Below the pieces are notes generated by a model. The model was not told where the DNA came from. It ran no database searches and saw only the letters and a list, made by a program, of their open reading frames with translations. From the NCBI GenBank assembly GCA_022790975.1, contig JAAVYF010000038.1:1-34563 (forward strand): DNA of 34,563 bases, written 5' to 3'. The stretch comes from Clostridia bacterium (GTDB lineage Bacteria; Bacillota; Clostridia; TANB77; CAG-508). Positions 33,270-34,563 of the stretch are shown in pieces (the first letter of the stretch is position 1; every line of letters starts with the position of its first letter). Position numbers and translations under genes: made by a program.

Positions 33270-33731
33270 TTAAACAATATCTAAAATTTCTTTTGGTAAT
33301 AAATTTGATACATCTTTTCCATTTTGCAAAAGTTCTACTACCATACTTGAACTTAAAGCTCCCAAACGTCCAGCTCTAACATATATAGTATCTAGTGAAG
33401 AAATTTCTTCATTTATTAAAGCTATATTTTCTTCATAATCATAGTCCATTCCATTTCTAATTCCTCTAATTAGAAAATTAGCTCCATTTTCTAATGCAGC
33501 ATCAACAGAAAGATTTGAATATGTTATAACAACAACATTTGTAAGTTTATTTGAAATTAAAACTTTTTCAATAGCATTTTTCATAATATTTTTATCAAAT
33601 CTTCTTGATTTGGAAGAATTAACACCAATTCCTACAATAACTTTATCAAAAATTTGACTTGAAACTTTTATAACATGCAAATGACCATTTGTAAATGGAT
33701 CAAAGCTACCAGCATAAAAACCTATTTTCAT
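33270..33731 (-). CDS. coaD: Phosphopantetheine adenylyltransferase
   Basis: 153 residues from the ATG at 33731, which gives the family start MKIGFYAGSFDPFTNGH. An ATG nine bases upstream (33740) lies only three bases after the AGAAAGGA site and is the alternative. It makes dephospho-CoA from ATP and 4'-phosphopantetheine, the fourth step in CoA synthesis. The nucleotidyltransferase motif GSFDPFTNGH and the signature LIRGIRNGMDYDYE are present, and SSSMVVELL matches the usual ISSSxVRE region in altered form. Length is normal. It has no partner gene nearby. Confidence 0.95.
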   Translation of the reverse strand: MKIGFYAGSFDPFTNGHLHVIKVSSQIFDKVIVGIGVNSSKSRRFDKNIMKNAIEKVLISNKLTNVVVITYSNLSVDAALENGANFLIRGIRNGMDYDYEENIALINEEISSLDTIYVRAGRLGALSSSMVVELLQNGKDVSNLLPKEILDIV

Positions 33732-33892
33732 AATTAGCATAATTCCTTTCTATTTTTAGTAAATTAGTAGTTTAGTAAATTAAAAGTATTAGTATTTTAA
33801 TATTTTGATATTTAATAATCTGAGATTATGAAGTAATGATGTTATTATAGCATAAAAGGAAAATATTTCAAATATTTTTTAGGACTTGATAG

Positions 33893-33921
33893 TTGATATT
33901 TTATAAAAAATAATGTATACT
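33893..33921 (+). promoter_or_regulatory. Promoter for ssrA
   Basis: TTGATA, a 17-base spacer, then TATACT, 15 bases before the mature 5' end of the tmRNA. Confidence 0.7.
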
Positions 33922-33936
33922 AAATTAGTAACACAT

Positions 33937-34293
33937 GGGGATGTATTTGGTTTCGACGGTATTTTTGACTGTATAAATAGCGAGTAGTGGGTAGTAGCCA
34001 GAACACTTAAAAAGGCTCTAATAAATATAAACGCTGATAATGAAGAATTAGCATTCGCTGCCTAAATGCAGTGACGTCTTACTTTTACGACTTGCGGTTT
34101 AAGATAAGGCGTGAATTACAGCAAGAAACGAAATTAGTATATGCTCTTGATGCTAATGGGATTTTTAAAGAGATATTCTAAATCAAATTTGTTTGTTAGT
34201 AGGGTTTAGAAGAAATTTTTTAATAAACTGCACTCGGAGAAGTTTATATAGAAGGAATTTCGGACACGGGTTCGACTCCCGTCATCTCCACCA
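33937..34293 (+). ncRNA. ssrA: Transfer-messenger RNA (tmRNA)
   Basis: One-piece tmRNA of 357 bases that rescues stalled ribosomes. The 5' end GGGGATG pairs with CATCTCC before A-CCA at the 3' end. The 5' part has the conserved TTTGGTTTCGACGG, and the T arm is GGGTTCGACTCCC. The tag-coding stretch ends GCT GAT AAT GAA GAA TTA GCA TTC GCT GCC TAA (34034-34066), giving a tag that ends ADNEELAFAA. The CCA is encoded. A terminator follows. Confidence 0.97.
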
Positions 34294-34298
34294 AGCAG

Positions 34299-34330
34299 GG
34301 CACGAAATTAACCATTTTGTGTCTTTTTCT
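34299..34330 (+). terminator. Terminator after ssrA
   Basis: GGCACGAAAT pairs with ATTTTGTGTC (34299-34308 with 34314-34323, two G-T pairs) around TAACC, followed by TTTTT. Confidence 0.7.
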
Positions 34331-34429
34331 ATTTTTATGTACCACTAAACAAATGCCTATAAATAGCCACTTTTAATAGTTATTCTATTTGGTATCACTC
34401 TGTGATTTTTTGTGAATTTTTGCATTTTT

Positions 34430-34556
34430 GTCAACAATTTAGTCAACAAAAAATGCCATTTTTTTAAGACCAAAGTTCAAGGTAAAGGATATATTCAAAA
34501 AGCTTTATAAATCAATAATTACGAAAATTGTCAACAAATTGCTGTTGACAATTTTC
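34430..34556. repeat. GTCAACA repeats and a 13-bp inverted repeat downstream of ssrA
   Basis: GTCAACA occurs at 34430, 34442 and 34530. The third lies in a perfect inverted repeat GAAAATTGTCAAC/GTTGACAATTTTC (34523-34535 with 34544-34556, 8-base loop). The 3' end of ssrA is a common target of tyrosine integrases, and repeated short sites next to it could be integrase arm sites, but no integrase gene is in the window. Confidence 0.45.
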
Positions 34557-34563
34557 ATATAGG

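Noticed and set aside
34430..34556. Calling a prophage or integrative element
   Set aside because: There is no integrase or other mobile gene in the window. Only suggestive repeats are seen.

Overview
This is a very AT-rich stretch of chromosome from an endospore-forming member of the Bacillota, most likely an uncultured Clostridia lineage. The evidence is a SpoIIP spore-engulfment hydrolase, a SufCBDSU-MnmA cluster, a class-D-type sortase, a CpsBCD-like tyrosine phosphatase/kinase set, strong AGGAGG ribosome binding sites, TTGACA-17-TATAAT promoters and a one-piece tmRNA.

Layout. 1-126 is an 18-bp tandem repeat. 118-5455 holds a membrane-anchored protein of unknown function, an LCP cell-wall ligase, a polysaccharide flippase and a coiled-coil/M23 wall hydrolase. 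5659-6550 is an RNA m5C methyltransferase. 6731-8794 holds a sortase substrate, its sortase and a membrane protein. 8840-11174 is a capsule/EPS control set (chain-length regulator, tyrosine kinase, PHP phosphatase). 11481-18429 is a DtxR-like regulator followed by sufC-sufB-sufD-sufS-sufU-mnmA. 18578-20462 holds rpmB, a pilin-like protein, rpmF and a small conserved-looking ORF. 20739-21888 (minus) is spoIIP. 22093-22188 is a long hairpin element. 22481-24808 holds rarA, two half-size TSUP transporters and a 46-residue membrane peptide. 25001-29453 holds a Cys-rich prealbumin-fold protein, a fused ABC transporter and a DUF2238-like membrane protein. 29603-31480 holds a small alarmone synthetase, a structured RNA on the minus strand and an HD phosphohydrolase. 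31865-33731 holds a Ser/Thr/Asn-rich surface protein, a C39-like cysteine peptidase and coaD. 33937-34293 is ssrA.

The main result. Seven genes (m5C methyltransferase, sufB, sufS, spoIIP, rarA, one TSUP, the C39-like peptidase) are each split by +1 frame breaks, eight in total. Every break has the same form: an extra C sits directly before a conserved glycine codon, so the zero-frame codon is CGG and the next frame begins GGA or GGT. Reading C-GG-A/T as one glycine step restores a full-length, family-typical protein in every case. I read the coding sequences for CGG on both strands and found no codon-aligned CGG anywhere else. CGT, CGC and CGA are used normally. The pattern follows the coding strand (spoIIP is on minus) and hits SufB and SufS, so gene decay or random sequencing error is unlikely. 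I infer that this organism does not read CGG as arginine but decodes CGGN by +1 frameshifting or as a four-base glycine codon. The P-site codons before the breaks share nothing, which favours decoding in the A site over P-site slippage.

A second pattern is that three genes (5659, 7979, and minus 31480) have their Shine-Dalgarno 29-47 bases from the start codon, with a perfect hairpin in between. Folding the hairpin out leaves an effective 11-12 bases. Other points of note are the DtxR-like regulator with lost metal ligands and a C-terminal Cys triplet just before the suf genes, and an unidentified structured RNA with its own strong promoter.
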